A stretch of DNA of 64,000 nucleotides, from assembly GCF_022808675.1 (NCBI RefSeq), contig NZ_JAKZKV010000006.1:1-64000 (forward strand), read 5' to 3'. The position numbers and the translations under genes are program-made. This document shows positions 27,245 to 36,354 of the stretch, piece after piece (positions within the stretch are counted from its first letter, which is position 1; every line of letters starts with the position of its first letter). The DNA comes from Parabacteroides sp. FAFU027. GTDB lineage: Bacteria; Bacteroidota; Bacteroidia; Bacteroidales; UBA7332. The notes under the pieces are model-generated. The model was not told where the DNA came from, did not search any database, and was given only the letters and a program-made list of their open reading frames with translations.

Positions 27245-27378
27245 CGGAAAAGTATTTGCGGATTTAATCTGAGGTCGGGAAAAACGAAACGCAAAGGGGC
27301 TAAGCCGCAAAGGATTGGTTAATATATCCCTTCGCGTTCCGATAGTTATCGGAATTGCTCCTTTGCGTTCAATTCTGA

Positions 27379-28332
27379 TTATAAACTTTCAAGAATGCGC
27401 TTGAGTACCACCTGTGCCGAAATTTCGCGGTTGGCAGCCTCAGGAATTACGATAGATTGCGGGCTTTCGATCACGTCGTCTGATACGATCATGTTGCGGC
27501 GTACCGGCAGACAGTGCATGAAGTAAGCATTATTGGTCCACTCCATGTGTTCCGTATCAACGGTCCAGGCACGGTCCTTGCTCAGGATCTGGCCGTAGTT
27601 GGGATCTGCATAAGCCGACCAGTTTTTCGCGTAGATGAAGTCAGCTCCTTCAAATGCTTTCTTCTGGTCATACTCTACTACTGCGTTGCGCACGAATTTC
27701 GGGTCGAGCTCGTAACCTTTCGGGTGGGTGATGACGAAATCGTAATCGGTCTCGTTCATGAAGTCGGCAAACGAGTTAGGTACCGCCTGCGGCAATGCGC
27801 GTGGGTGAGGCGCCCAGGTCAATACCACTTTGGGACGCTCTTTTTTCTTGTATTCTTCGATTGTAATGAGGTCGGCGAAGCTTTGCAGCGGGTGACCGGT
27901 GGCAGCTTCCATGCTCACTACCGGACGTCCTGATAGTTCGATAAACTGGTTGAGGATTTTCTCGTTGTAGTCGTTCTCTTTGTTTTCAAAAGTAGCAAAG
28001 GAACGAACGCCGATGATGTCGCAGTAGCAACCCATCACAGGGACAGCTTCGAAAAGGTGTTCGGGTTTGTCGCCATCCATGATTACGCCACGCTCGGTCT
28101 CGAGTTTCCACGCGCCCTGGTTGATATCGAGCACCATGGTGTTCATGCCGAGGTTCATCGCCGCCTTTTGCGTACTGAGTCGGGTGCGCAGGCTGGAGTT
28201 GAAGAAGATGAGCATCATCGTCTTGTTTTTACCCAGGTGGCTGTAGCCGTAGCGGTTTGCTTTTACCTCCAGCGCCTCTTTCACGGCCTGCTTGAGGTCT
28301 CCCAAATCTTTTACGTTAGTGAAGTGTCTCAT
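27379..28332 (-). CDS. argF': N-succinylornithine carbamoyltransferase
   Basis: A 317-residue transcarbamylase of the Bacteroidetes arginine pathway, which uses N-succinyl- rather than free ornithine. The carbamoyl-phosphate motif SSLRTR is at 46-51, HPLQSFADL near 147-155 and the substrate-side HCLPVRRN near 276-283. Residue 90 is proline (GDKPEH). Known work on this family shows proline at this site gives succinylornithine specificity, while glutamate gives acetylornithine specificity. It stands alone, behind a 160-bp leader rich in GC palindromes. A TATTTTTG box lies at 28483-28476. Confidence 0.92.
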   Translation of the reverse strand: MRHFTNVKDLGDLKQAVKEALEVKANRYGYSHLGKNKTMMLIFFNSSLRTRLSTQKAAMNLGMNTMVLDINQGAWKLETERGVIMDGDKPEHLFEAVPVMGCYCDIIGVRSFATFENKENDYNEKILNQFIELSGRPVVSMEAATGHPLQSFADLITIEEYKKKERPKVVLTWAPHPRALPQAVPNSFADFMNETDYDFVITHPKGYELDPKFVRNAVVEYDQKKAFEGADFIYAKNWSAYADPNYGQILSKDRAWTVDTEHMEWTNNAYFMHCLPVRRNMIVSDDVIESPQSIVIPEAANREISAQVVLKRILESL

Positions 28333-28344
28333 TATCGTTGTAAA

Positions 28345-28465
28345 TTATGACCCCTCCCCGGCCCTCCCCGAAGGGGAGGGGGATGAGTGCGGGATCTTGT
28401 TGGTTGTTGGTTTTAGTTCCCCTCCTTCGGAGGGTCCCGATAGCTATCGGGAGGGGGGAGGTCCC
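28345..28465. repeat. GC-rich palindrome cluster upstream of argF'
   Basis: Two nested hairpins: CCCCTCCCC...GGGGAGGGG near 28345-28382, and CCCCTCC...GGAGGG enclosing TCCCGATAGCTATCGGGA (28435-28452). They are members of repeat families also seen elsewhere in the window and would lie in the 5' leader of argF' if the box at 28476 is its promoter. Confidence 0.75.
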
Positions 28466-28475
28466 TTTCTTTTTG

Positions 28476-28483
28476 CAAAAATA
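28476..28483 (-). promoter_or_regulatory. Candidate -7 box for argF' (TATTTTTG)
   Basis: Fits TAnnTTTG on the minus strand, between the sulfatase stop and the palindrome cluster. It would give a leader of about 140 nt. Confidence 0.35.
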
Positions 28484-28494
28484 GGTATTTCCCT

Positions 28495-30309
28495 CTACCT
28501 GCGGTTAAAATCGTAGAGTAAATATTGCAGCAGCGCCTGGCCCTCTCTCTTTGCTTTGGTGATGTTGCGGCCTCTGCCTGAGATAATTCCGTTTGAATTG
28601 CAGTCGAAGGAGACCTGACTCTCCGGGGTTACTAATCCGAAACCACCGGAGAAGGTGTAAAAAGCATATTTTGGGCTGTTTTTCTGCATAAAGTTGTGGC
28701 TGAAGGTGAACTCCCTGGCCGGAATATCCATTTGTCCCAGTAATGTAGCGGCAAGGTCGGTTTGTGAGGCCAGCGTGTCAATGCGCATGGGCTGTTTGAT
28801 GGCTCCGCCCATCCAGAGCATCGGGATCCTGAAGCGTTTGGGTGAACTATTGAGCAGGGTAGCCGGATAGAGCGCGTTGTGGTCGGGTAACATGATAACC
28901 AGCGTATTTTTCCAGGCCGGACTCTTCTTCAGGTCGTCGATGAAATGTCCGAGACAAGAGTCGGTGTATGCAATCGCGTTGAGGTATCTGTCCTCAAACT
29001 TCTGGAAGGGAACGTCAAACGGCTCGTGGCTGCTCAGCGTCAATGCCATTTTCATAAACGGCTGTTTGGGTTCTGTTGAAATCTCATTTTCCAGACGGTT
29101 GAATAGCTCATGGTCACGAAGCCCCCAGCGGGAACGGCTGGCCGAGGCGGGGAACGATTCGTCTGAAAGTATCTTGTCAAAGCCCGAGCAAATAAAGTGC
29201 TGGCGCATATTGGCAAAGTTCACGTCACCACCGTAAAGAAACTGGATATCGTATCCGTGCTTTTTCAGGCTTCCGGAAATGGAGGGCAGATGATTGAGCT
29301 TCTCCGGATGTACCAGCAGGGTAGTGGTGGGCAACGAAGGCATGCCGCTCAGGATGGAGAGTAACCCGCGGTCGGTGCGGAAACCGTTGGCATAATAGTT
29401 GGTGAAGAAAATCCCTTCATCGGCCATCTTGTCAAACCGGGGTGTAATTCCTTTGATACCGCCCAGTTTCTCCACTACGACTCCCGAAAAGCTTTCCAGT
29501 ACAATCACCACAATATTCGGGCGTTTCGTGTTAAGCAACTGGGCCGTATTGACATCGTTTACCGGACGTGTCAGTGAAACTGCAATCTTTACCGCTTCTT
29601 CTTTTTTAAGATACTTATATTCGATGTTATTGACATGGGTCAATGAGTAAAAGAGATTGAAACAGGGATTGACCGCGGACTGGTTGAGGAAAACGTTGGT
29701 GCTGAAGTAGGCATGCCCGACGTTCATCGTTGAGGTTCCCCAGCCGCCACGGATAGCCAGAGCAAGCAACCCGATCAGAAGCAGGTGTGTTGCCCCCTGA
29801 AGTATCTTTTTTCCTCTTGGATAGAGGTCGGCAGCGATATTCAGGATGTATCGCTTCATCCCTTTTATCAACAGGTAAGAAAGACCAGCGACCACGATGA
29901 TACAGAAAAACAACATACCGAAGGTGATGCTGGAAGTGGCGTCAGAGGGTGATTTCAGGTAGAAAAGCGCCGTGCTGTCTATGTGGCTGTTCCAGTGCCC
30001 GAAAAGGTTGATATCGGCCACAATTATTAATGAGACCAGCACAATAACGATGCCCGAATATATTTTGAGAAAGGAGTCAATCCATTTCCCCCGTATGAAA
30101 ACGGAAACGGTCAAAAGCAGAGCCGGTAAAACGGTCAGGTATCCGGCGGTTGCAAAGTCCATGGTCAGACCGCTCCGGATTACCTGAAGATAATTCAGGA
30201 ACGAGAGTCCTGTAGTGGGATGCAACAACATGAAAACTGGCTTCTGCAAAACAAAAACCGTCACGAAGAAGAGCCAGAATTTAATGATCAGGAGAATCCG
30301 TTGTTTCAT
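28495..30309 (-). CDS. LtaS-like alkaline-phosphatase-superfamily membrane enzyme
   Basis: About 604 residues. Five membrane helices in the first 215 residues are followed by an extracytoplasmic sulfatase-fold domain. IVVIVLESFSG carries the metal-binding Glu, and GFRTDRGLLSILSGMPSLP carries the expected Thr nucleophile. HEPFDVP and MLPDHNALYP supply later metal ligands. Relatives are lipoteichoic acid synthases and phosphoethanolamine/phosphoglycerol transferases. In a Gram-negative Bacteroidetes it more likely decorates lipid or glycan with a phospho-group. I chose the start at 30309 (MKQRILLIIKF); 30357 is an alternative. It follows the carbonic anhydrase gene. Confidence 0.82.
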   Translation of the reverse strand: MKQRILLIIKFWLFFVTVFVLQKPVFMLLHPTTGLSFLNYLQVIRSGLTMDFATAGYLTVLPALLLTVSVFIRGKWIDSFLKIYSGIVIVLVSLIIVADINLFGHWNSHIDSTALFYLKSPSDATSSITFGMLFFCIIVVAGLSYLLIKGMKRYILNIAADLYPRGKKILQGATHLLLIGLLALAIRGGWGTSTMNVGHAYFSTNVFLNQSAVNPCFNLFYSLTHVNNIEYKYLKKEEAVKIAVSLTRPVNDVNTAQLLNTKRPNIVVIVLESFSGVVVEKLGGIKGITPRFDKMADEGIFFTNYYANGFRTDRGLLSILSGMPSLPTTTLLVHPEKLNHLPSISGSLKKHGYDIQFLYGGDVNFANMRQHFICSGFDKILSDESFPASASRSRWGLRDHELFNRLENEISTEPKQPFMKMALTLSSHEPFDVPFQKFEDRYLNAIAYTDSCLGHFIDDLKKSPAWKNTLVIMLPDHNALYPATLLNSSPKRFRIPMLWMGGAIKQPMRIDTLASQTDLAATLLGQMDIPAREFTFSHNFMQKNSPKYAFYTFSGGFGLVTPESQVSFDCNSNGIISGRGRNITKAKREGQALLQYLLYDFNRR

Positions 30310-30365
30310 TGAGGAATGAAGTGAAGGGTAAAGTTGGTGAGGGGGCAAAAAAGTCATTTTGATAA

Positions 30366-30396
30366 CACCTGACAGGTTTCAAAAACCTGTCAGGTG
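30366..30396. terminator. Perfect 14-bp hairpin between carbonic anhydrase and LtaS-like gene
   Basis: CACCTGACAGGTTT pairs with AAACCTGTCAGGTG around a 3-nt loop. It is a variant of the AAACCTAACAGG palindrome family, in which compensatory changes keep the stem intact. Confidence 0.65.
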
Positions 30397-30403
30397 AATC
30401 ATA

Positions 30404-30946
30404 TTACATATAGCTGATTTCGCTGTTATCTTCCTCCTTGTACCACGAAGCGTACATCAGGTAATTGTTGGCGATTTTCTGGTTGATTTCTTTGGATTGT
30501 TCCGGATCTACCTTTTTCACGAATTTAGCGGGAACACCGGCGTAAATAGAACCCGGTTCCACCACGGTGTTGTTGGTTACCACCGAACCGGCAGCAACGA
30601 TAGCACCTTCGCCGATTACCGCATGGTCCAGGATTACCGAGCCCATGCCGATTAATGCTCCGGCTTTGATGGTTGCTCCATGGATGGTCACGTTGTGGCC
30701 GATGGAGACATTGTCTTCGATGTGGATTTGCGATTTCTCGTAAAGCGTATGCAGAACAGATCCATCCTGGATGTTTACTTTGTTGCCGATGCGGATAGCG
30801 TTTACATCGCCGCGAAGGACGGTATTGTACCAGACGCTGCAATCATTACCCATGATTACATCGCCGATGATGGTTGCGTTTTCGGCAAAGAAGCAGTTTT
30901 TGCCGTATTTAGGTTCGTAACCTCTTACTGAACGTATTAATGCCAT
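30404..30946 (-). CDS. Gamma-class carbonic anhydrase family protein
   Basis: A 180-residue left-handed beta-helix protein of hexapeptide repeats. His66, His84 and His89 (LHT, GHNVTIH) match the three zinc ligands of gamma carbonic anhydrases such as Cam and YrdA. LRGDVNAIRIG near 45-55 is a family marker. Many YrdA-type members lack measurable anhydrase activity, so the reaction is not certain. It lies between aminopeptidase P (46 bp upstream) and the LtaS-like gene in a same-strand run that starts with lptB. Confidence 0.88.
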   Translation of the reverse strand: MALIRSVRGYEPKYGKNCFFAENATIIGDVIMGNDCSVWYNTVLRGDVNAIRIGNKVNIQDGSVLHTLYEKSQIHIEDNVSIGHNVTIHGATIKAGALIGMGSVILDHAVIGEGAIVAAGSVVTNNTVVEPGSIYAGVPAKFVKKVDPEQSKEINQKIANNYLMYASWYKEEDNSEISYM

Positions 30947-30992
30947 TATATTTACTATTTATTCATTTACAATTTACAATTTGAATGGAGAG

Positions 30993-32774
30993 CTACAATG
31001 CAGTGGTTTTTTGACTGAGCCATTCGACTTCGTGGGCTTCCAACATCGGACTTAGTTTTTCAAATACCGTGGTGTGGTAGTCATTGATCCACTGAATCTC
31101 TTTTTCGGTCAAGAGAGTTTTGTCGATTGCCGCTTTATCAATGGGGAAAAGGGTCAGGGTTTCGAAGCAGTAGAATTTGCCGAAAGGCGTTTCGATATCT
31201 TCTTTGATCAGCACCACATTTTCGGTGCGAAGGCCGTATTCTCCGTTACGGTAAAAGGCCGGCTCGTTTGACATCACCATGCCCGGTTGCAGTTTTACCG
31301 GATTTTCTTCCATACGGATGCTTTGAGGACCTTCATGCACGTTGAGGAAATGGCCGATACCGTGGCCTGTGCCGTGGAGGTAGTTCAGCCCTTCGTTCCA
31401 GAGTGCCTGACGTGCCAGTATGTCAAGTTGCGAGCCACGTGTACCCTGAGGAAAACGACAAGAGGCCAATGCAATGTGCCCTTTCAGTACCAGCGTAAAG
31501 TCTTTTCTCATCCGGTCAGAGATTTCCCCCAATACATGAGTGCGGGTGATATCAGTAGTTCCGTCAAAGTACTGGCCGCCGGAATCTATCAATAGAAATC
31601 CTTTCGGAGCAATGGGGGTGTTGGTTTCAAGAGTCGGATGGTAGTGGACAATAGCGCCGTGTTCCCCGTAACTGACAATCGGGGAAAAGCTCTCTCCGAC
31701 AAACAGCTCCTGTTCATCGCGGAATTCGTAAAGTTTTTCAGCAATATCGAGTTCCGTGATTTCTCTTGTATGCAGGTTTTCTTCCAGCCAGATGTTGAAA
31801 CGGGTAAGCGCTACACCGTCTTTGATCATGGCGTTTCGGAATCCTTCGATTTCAGTCTCGTTCTTTACCGCTTTAAGCAGAGCAACAGGTGACAGTGCTT
31901 CCACGATGCGGCAATGGGCTGGAATGGCTTTGCACAGGCCATAATTGACCCGGTTTCCGTCAAAGAGGATTGTCGCCTGTGATGGTAATTGGCCCAGAAA
32001 TCCGCTGATTTTGCCGTAATCGGCGGTGGTGATTCCTTCCCGGTCAAAGTGCTCGTAGAGTTCGCTGCTGATCTTTTTCGCATCGGTGAAAAGAATGCTT
32101 TGCGATTCGGTAATAACGGCATAGGCAACCGCTACCGGATTGCACTCCACATCATTTCCCCGGATATTGAATACCCAGGCAATTTCATCGAGGGCGGTGA
32201 CAATCATCAGATTGGCTCCGTTTTCCTTCAATGCTGTCCGGACGGCGTTGATTTTATCAGAAGCTGAAGCACCGGCATATTCAACCGGAAGTTCGAAAAT
32301 GCCTTCTCCGGGAACAGAAGGACGATCCGTTCGTATCTCTTCAATCAGGTCAAAGTCGGTAGAGAGATTTATTGTTTTGACGGCTAATGCCGATTCGATT
32401 CGTTTGACTTCGTTAGTCGTAAAAACATTCCCGTCGATACCGACCGTACTGTTTGGTGAGAGATTTAATGTCAGCCATTCCAAAATGTCAGGCGTATCGG
32501 GTAGTCCGGCCCTGAAAAGCTGAATGCCTGAACCTTCGAGTTGCATTTCTCCCTGCAGGAAATAGCGGGAATCGGTCCAGAGACCTGCATTATCAAGCGT
32601 AATTACTACAGTACCTGCGGAACCGTCAAAGCCGGAGATCCATTCGCGGGATTTCCAACGGTCGGGGATATATTCGCCAATATGAGGATCAGTACTAGGG
32701 ATGATGTATGCGTTGAGGCCTTTGGCGTGCATGGCGTCGCGCAACTGCTTTATTCGTTGGGGAATTACAGACAT
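30993..32774 (-). CDS. Xaa-Pro aminopeptidase (aminopeptidase P, M24B)
   Basis: A 593-residue cytoplasmic metallopeptidase that removes N-terminal residues preceding proline. Two creatinase-type N-terminal domains (about 1-300) precede the pita-bread catalytic domain. Its metal ligands fall in LLIDSGGQYFDGTTDITRT, GTGHGIGHFLNVHEGPQ and the later MSNEPAFY and YGLRTENVV motifs. A C-terminal M24_C segment follows. The three-domain size is that of the eukaryote-like APP1 form usual in Bacteroidetes. It starts 29 bp after lptB and is probably co-transcribed. Confidence 0.94.
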   Translation of the reverse strand: MSVIPQRIKQLRDAMHAKGLNAYIIPSTDPHIGEYIPDRWKSREWISGFDGSAGTVVITLDNAGLWTDSRYFLQGEMQLEGSGIQLFRAGLPDTPDILEWLTLNLSPNSTVGIDGNVFTTNEVKRIESALAVKTINLSTDFDLIEEIRTDRPSVPGEGIFELPVEYAGASASDKINAVRTALKENGANLMIVTALDEIAWVFNIRGNDVECNPVAVAYAVITESQSILFTDAKKISSELYEHFDREGITTADYGKISGFLGQLPSQATILFDGNRVNYGLCKAIPAHCRIVEALSPVALLKAVKNETEIEGFRNAMIKDGVALTRFNIWLEENLHTREITELDIAEKLYEFRDEQELFVGESFSPIVSYGEHGAIVHYHPTLETNTPIAPKGFLLIDSGGQYFDGTTDITRTHVLGEISDRMRKDFTLVLKGHIALASCRFPQGTRGSQLDILARQALWNEGLNYLHGTGHGIGHFLNVHEGPQSIRMEENPVKLQPGMVMSNEPAFYRNGEYGLRTENVVLIKEDIETPFGKFYCFETLTLFPIDKAAIDKTLLTEKEIQWINDYHTTVFEKLSPMLEAHEVEWLSQKTTAL

Positions 32775-32803
32775 GAAAAGGGGATTTGATTTTCCTACGT
32801 GGA

Positions 32804-33553
32804 TTAAAAGACTTTTCGCTTCAGTTCAAACTGCTTGCCGAGGTATTTTTCACGCACAGTCGGGTTTTCTGCCAGCTCCTCAGCTGTACCCTGGAAGAGG
32901 ATCTGACCTTCGAATAGCAGATAAGCCCGGTCAGTGATGTTGAGCGTCTCCTGGGCGTTGTGGTCGGTAATCAGGATGCCGATATTCTTGTCTTTGAGCT
33001 TGGCAACGATGTATTGAATGTCCTCTACCGCGATGGGGTCAACACCGGCGAAAGGCTCATCGAGCATGATGAATTTGGGGTCGATAGCCAGACAGCGGGC
33101 AATTTCCGTACGTCGGCGTTCTCCTCCCGAAAGACGGTCGCCCAGGTTTTTACGCACTTTGTGAAGACGGAATTCCGAAATCAGGCTTTCGAGTTTCTCT
33201 TTCTGGTACTCTTTGCTCTTACCCGTCATTTCGAGTACTGAACGGATGTTGTCCTCGACTGTCATTTTGCGGAAGACGGATGCTTCCTGGGCAAGGTAGC
33301 CAATACCGATCTGGGCACGTTTGTAAACGGGGAATTGGGTGATATCGGTATCGTTGAGGAAAATACGACCTTCATTGGGCGTAATCAGACCTACCGACAT
33401 GTAGAAGGTTGTGGTTTTACCGGCACCGTTAGGACCCATCAGACCCACAATTTCGCCTTGCTTTACGTTGATGGAAACGTGGTTAACAACGGTACGGTTT
33501 TTATATTTCTTCACCAGGTTTTCCGTGCGGAGAACCAATTGCTCTTCTGCCAT
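32804..33553 (-). CDS. lptB: LPS export ABC ATPase LptB
   Basis: A 249-residue ATPase that drives LPS extraction from the inner membrane with LptF/LptG. Walker [10 protein letters not shown] is at 40-48, the Q-loop in [12 protein letters not shown], the signature [15 protein letters not shown] and Walker [14 protein letters not shown]. The last two sequences are typical of LptB specifically. I chose the ATG at 33553, since the 9 extra residues from 33580 match nothing. No lptA or lptF/G lies nearby; these are often scattered in Bacteroidetes. It heads a same-strand run. Confidence 0.93.
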   Translation of the reverse strand: MAEEQLVLRTENLVKKYKNRTVVNHVSINVKQGEIVGLMGPNGAGKTTTFYMSVGLITPNEGRIFLNDTDITQFPVYKRAQIGIGYLAQEASVFRKMTVEDNIRSVLEMTGKSKEYQKEKLESLISEFRLHKVRKNLGDRLSGGERRRTEIARCLAIDPKFIMLDEPFAGVDPIAVEDIQYIVAKLKDKNIGILITDHNAQETLNITDRAYLLFEGQILFQGTAEELAENPTVREKYLGKQFELKRKVF

Positions 33554-33577
33554 AGTCAAATGCGTTATAAGGGTGGG

Positions 33578-33585
33578 CAAAAGTA
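33578..33585 (-). promoter_or_regulatory. Candidate -7 box for lptB (TACTTTTG)
   Basis: Fits TAnnTTTG on the minus strand, 24 bp before the chosen ATG. If it is used, the upstream in-frame start at 33580 could not be translated, which supports the shorter protein. Confidence 0.45.
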
Positions 33586-33889
33586 CGGAAAAAGAAAAAA
33601 ATAACCTAATTTTGCGCCGTTTCTAAACTGTAACGATTTCTAATAATCTTGTATTGCTGCAATGCGTTGTGATTCAGAATGTTTAATCGTTCGTGGTTGG
33701 TGATTCTGTGGAGTATGCCGGTAGGGGTTGATTTTGTCATTGAAGGCTTCAGAGACAGATATTAGTTTAGCTGATTTTGTGAAGCCGTTTTGAATTGCGA
33801 AGAAACAGGACAGACAATTGAGCAAGTAGATATCACAACACCTGAATTATTCCATTTTATAGCCATAATGTTTTGATTAACGTATGCGA

Positions 33890-34100
33890 AGTGAAGAGCA
33901 GCTCTGAACATTGGAGCTTTGTGTGTAGGTTACTCCGTTTTCTTTACTTTTTTGGCGCAAAAAAGTAACAAAAAAACATAGCCTAAAAAAACTCGCTCGC
34001 TCGCCCATAGATCATTGTACGGTATAAGAGCATTTGCGGATGGGCTCCTCACTCTGCAGTTTTTAGGCAGTTTGGAATTTGTGTTTGTCCCTTCGGGATT
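33890..34100. repeat. 210-bp dispersed repeat, copy 1
   Basis: Starts GAAGAGCAGCTCTGAACATT. Its most conserved core is TTTCTTTACTTTTTTGGCGC followed by A-rich sequence, ACTCGCTCGCTCGCCCATAG, then CTCTGCAGTTTTTAGGC and GTGTTTGTCCCTTCGG. Other copies lie at 51089-51300 and 54177-54340 in the same orientation. Confidence 0.85.
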
Positions 34101-34217
34101 GGTTTGATGAGGTCTGGTAGGATATGTATTGGAAATCATCGCATAGCGTGTATCTAACTCCCCTCTCTACGGGAGAGGGGCTGGGTAGAGGCTTATTTAT
34201 TTGTAATTGATTTGATA

Positions 34218-35981
34218 ATGAATAAACTAATAGAATCGTTTAAGGCTTTCTACTTTCGAAATCCATACTGGACAGTCTTTCTGGTCAGCGCGTTGCTCAC
34301 CTTGCCCTGGTTGCCGTTGGGTGAATTCTATTCCAAGGGAGAACCGCGGGAGGCCGCATTAGCGACTTATATGCTGAATAGCGGCAACTGGATACTGCCC
34401 ACAGGATATGCAGACGAGATTGCGTACAAGCCGCCTTTCATGCACTGGTTTATCGCCCTCTTTTCATTGATCACCGGACGAGTGACGGAAATGACTGCCC
34501 GGATGCCGTCGGCGCTGGGATTGATTGGGATTTCGCTGGGTTTCTTTGCGCTGGCATTCAAACGCAAATCTCCCTCTCGTGCTATTCTGGCTACATTGAT
34601 CCTGGTGACCGGATTTGAAATGCACCGTTCGGGAATTGAAGCGCGCGTCGATATGTTTCTCTCGTTTTTCATGATCAGCGGACTGCTTGCGATGTACAAA
34701 TGGGAAGAAAAGGAGCTGAGGGGATTTCCGGTACTTCTCCCGTTGTTGCTGGGAGGAGCCGCGTTGGTAAAAGGCCCGGTGGGGATTCTGTTGCCCTGTC
34801 TCGTATTTGGCATCTATCTGCTCCTGTTGCAGAAGTATTCCCTTTGGAAAATTATTTACAAAAACGTCCTGGTTGCGTTACCTGCACTGGCCATCCTGCT
34901 CGTGTGGTATGTATTGGCCTACCAGCAGGCCGGGGAACATTTCCTGCAACTGGTCTATGCCGAGAATTTCGGACGCTTTCTGGGTCAGGACAAGAAAGCT
35001 CTGGGTATATCTTATGATTTGGGGCACAAAGGTCCGTTTTGGTACTATATTCCGGCCATTATTACCGGATTCCTGCCCTGGTCACTGGTCTTAATCTTCT
35101 TTTTGTTTATTGCCCCGTACCGAAAAATGCGGAATTATTTCGGGTCATATAAAGGTCAGTTTTTCAGTAAAATAGCCGGGCTTGACAGGATGCTGCTGTT
35201 TAGTATCGTCTCTGTCGTAATTATTCTGGGCTTCTATGCGATACCTTCTTCCAAACGAAGCGTTTACATCATACCGGCTTATCCGTTTGCCGCTTACCTG
35301 CTGACCCTGCTCTACGAGTGGGTGATGGAAAACAGGCCTTCCCTGATCCGTATTCTGAACGGTGTTGTTCTCTCCGTTTCGGGTATATTACTGGCTTTGG
35401 TCACCATTTTCTATTTCGTGAACCTGGAAGGGATATTAAGTCGATTTGTTCACAAACAGAAGAGTTTGTATGATATCGATCTTTTTTCAAATGGCTTTCA
35501 GCATCCGACCTTTATCGGGTATGTTGTGTGGGTAATTCTCCTGGCTGCGTTTGTTTATGTCTGGAAAATAAAGAGAGACCGGAATATCCGGATTGTCCTT
35601 GTTTCGACACTGGCACTCTACATCAGTACGTTGTTTTTCCTGGAGGGATTTGCCTATCCGGTCTATAAGAACGGCCATTCGTCGCGGCCTTTCGCAGAGC
35701 AGATCAGCACGAAATATGACCTGAAGGGTAAAACCTATGTGATGAATGATTTGAACTCCTTTTTCAACCCTTACGGCCTTAATTTTTATCTGGGAAATTA
35801 TTTCCGCAATTTTGATAAAGAGCAACCTTCCGGTGGCTATTTCATCACGGCAGATGAATACATCGGTCAGATCAGGGAGAAATACAAAGGAAAATACCAG
35901 TTTGTTGAACTAGAAAGAACACCTAATGCAAATAATGATTATCAAAAAGTCATCGTCTTATATCAAATCGTTAAACTCTGA
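34218..35981 (+). CDS. ArnT/GT39-type membrane glycosyltransferase
   Basis: A 587-residue protein with about a dozen membrane helices. GEFYSKGEPREAALATYML near 35-54 contains the acidic residues expected at the GT-C active site, and KPPFMHWF near 75-82 matches the PP-box of PMT_2/ArnT proteins. The family moves a sugar from a polyprenyl-phosphate carrier to lipid A or another acceptor on the outer face of the inner membrane. I chose the ATG at 34218; a TTG at 34212 is in frame. GtrA and GtrB genes follow at once, making a three-gene module. Confidence 0.85.
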   Translation: MNKLIESFKAFYFRNPYWTVFLVSALLTLPWLPLGEFYSKGEPREAALATYMLNSGNWILPTGYADEIAYKPPFMHWFIALFSLITGRVTEMTARMPSALGLIGISLGFFALAFKRKSPSRAILATLILVTGFEMHRSGIEARVDMFLSFFMISGLLAMYKWEEKELRGFPVLLPLLLGGAALVKGPVGILLPCLVFGIYLLLLQKYSLWKIIYKNVLVALPALAILLVWYVLAYQQAGEHFLQLVYAENFGRFLGQDKKALGISYDLGHKGPFWYYIPAIITGFLPWSLVLIFFLFIAPYRKMRNYFGSYKGQFFSKIAGLDRMLLFSIVSVVIILGFYAIPSSKRSVYIIPAYPFAAYLLTLLYEWVMENRPSLIRILNGVVLSVSGILLALVTIFYFVNLEGILSRFVHKQKSLYDIDLFSNGFQHPTFIGYVVWVILLAAFVYVWKIKRDRNIRIVLVSTLALYISTLFFLEGFAYPVYKNGHSSRPFAEQISTKYDLKGKTYVMNDLNSFFNPYGLNFYLGNYFRNFDKEQPSGGYFITADEYIGQIREKYKGKYQFVELERTPNANNDYQKVIVLYQIVKL

Positions 35982-36354
35982 CACGATCCAGTTTGTTAAG
36001 TACGGCATGGTAGGAGTATTGGGGTTGTTTATCGACCTCGGGATTTTCTATTTGCTGAATAAATTGCTGGGTGTGAATTATGCCGTTGCGAATGTGCTCA
36101 GTTCATCGGTAGCCATTGTGCATAATTTCCTTTGGAACAGCCATTTTACCTTCAAGGTGACAGACCGGAAGCTCAGGCGTTTTCTGTCGTTCTATTTGAT
36201 TGCTATAATCGGAATGACTATCAGTACGGGGATATTGGCTTTCTTGATTGATGGATTAAAACTCGATTCGATGATTGCTAAGTTGATCGCAGTGTTTATT
36301 GTCGCGATCCTCCAATTCTTCTTAAATAAAAAACTAACTTTTAGAACACGATAA
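35926..36354 (+). CDS. GtrA-like flippase
   Basis: A 142-residue protein with four membrane helices and the GtrA signature FVKYGMVGVLGLFIDLGIFYLL near 24-45. SSVAIVHNFLWNSHFTFK near 60-80 and a final NKKLTFR are also present. The family flips polyprenyl-phosphate sugars across the inner membrane. It overlaps the GT39 gene by 56 bp from the first ATG and touches the GtrB gene (ATAATG). A start a few codons later (35935) is also possible. Confidence 0.88.
   Translation: MQIMIIKKSSSYIKSLNSDTIQFVKYGMVGVLGLFIDLGIFYLLNKLLGVNYAVANVLSSSVAIVHNFLWNSHFTFKVTDRKLRRFLSFYLIAIIGMTISTGILAFLIDGLKLDSMIAKLIAVFIVAILQFFLNKKLTFRTR

Larger units (their letters stand above)
33554..34217. other. 664-bp divergent intergenic region with long repeat
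   Basis: Contains the lptB promoter candidate, one copy of a 210-bp repeat (33890-34100) and a GC hairpin CCCCTCTC/GAGAGGGG near 34160-34182. A 61-codon and a 69-codon frame on the minus strand lack any protein features. Confidence 0.7.

Noticed and set aside
30366-30396. Hairpin as an attachment site
   Set aside because: It is one member of a palindrome family found in many gaps, without flanking duplications.
33640-34139. Two small minus-strand frames (61 and 69 codons) upstream of lptB
   Set aside because: The second is entirely within the 210-bp dispersed repeat; the first has no conserved pattern or start context.
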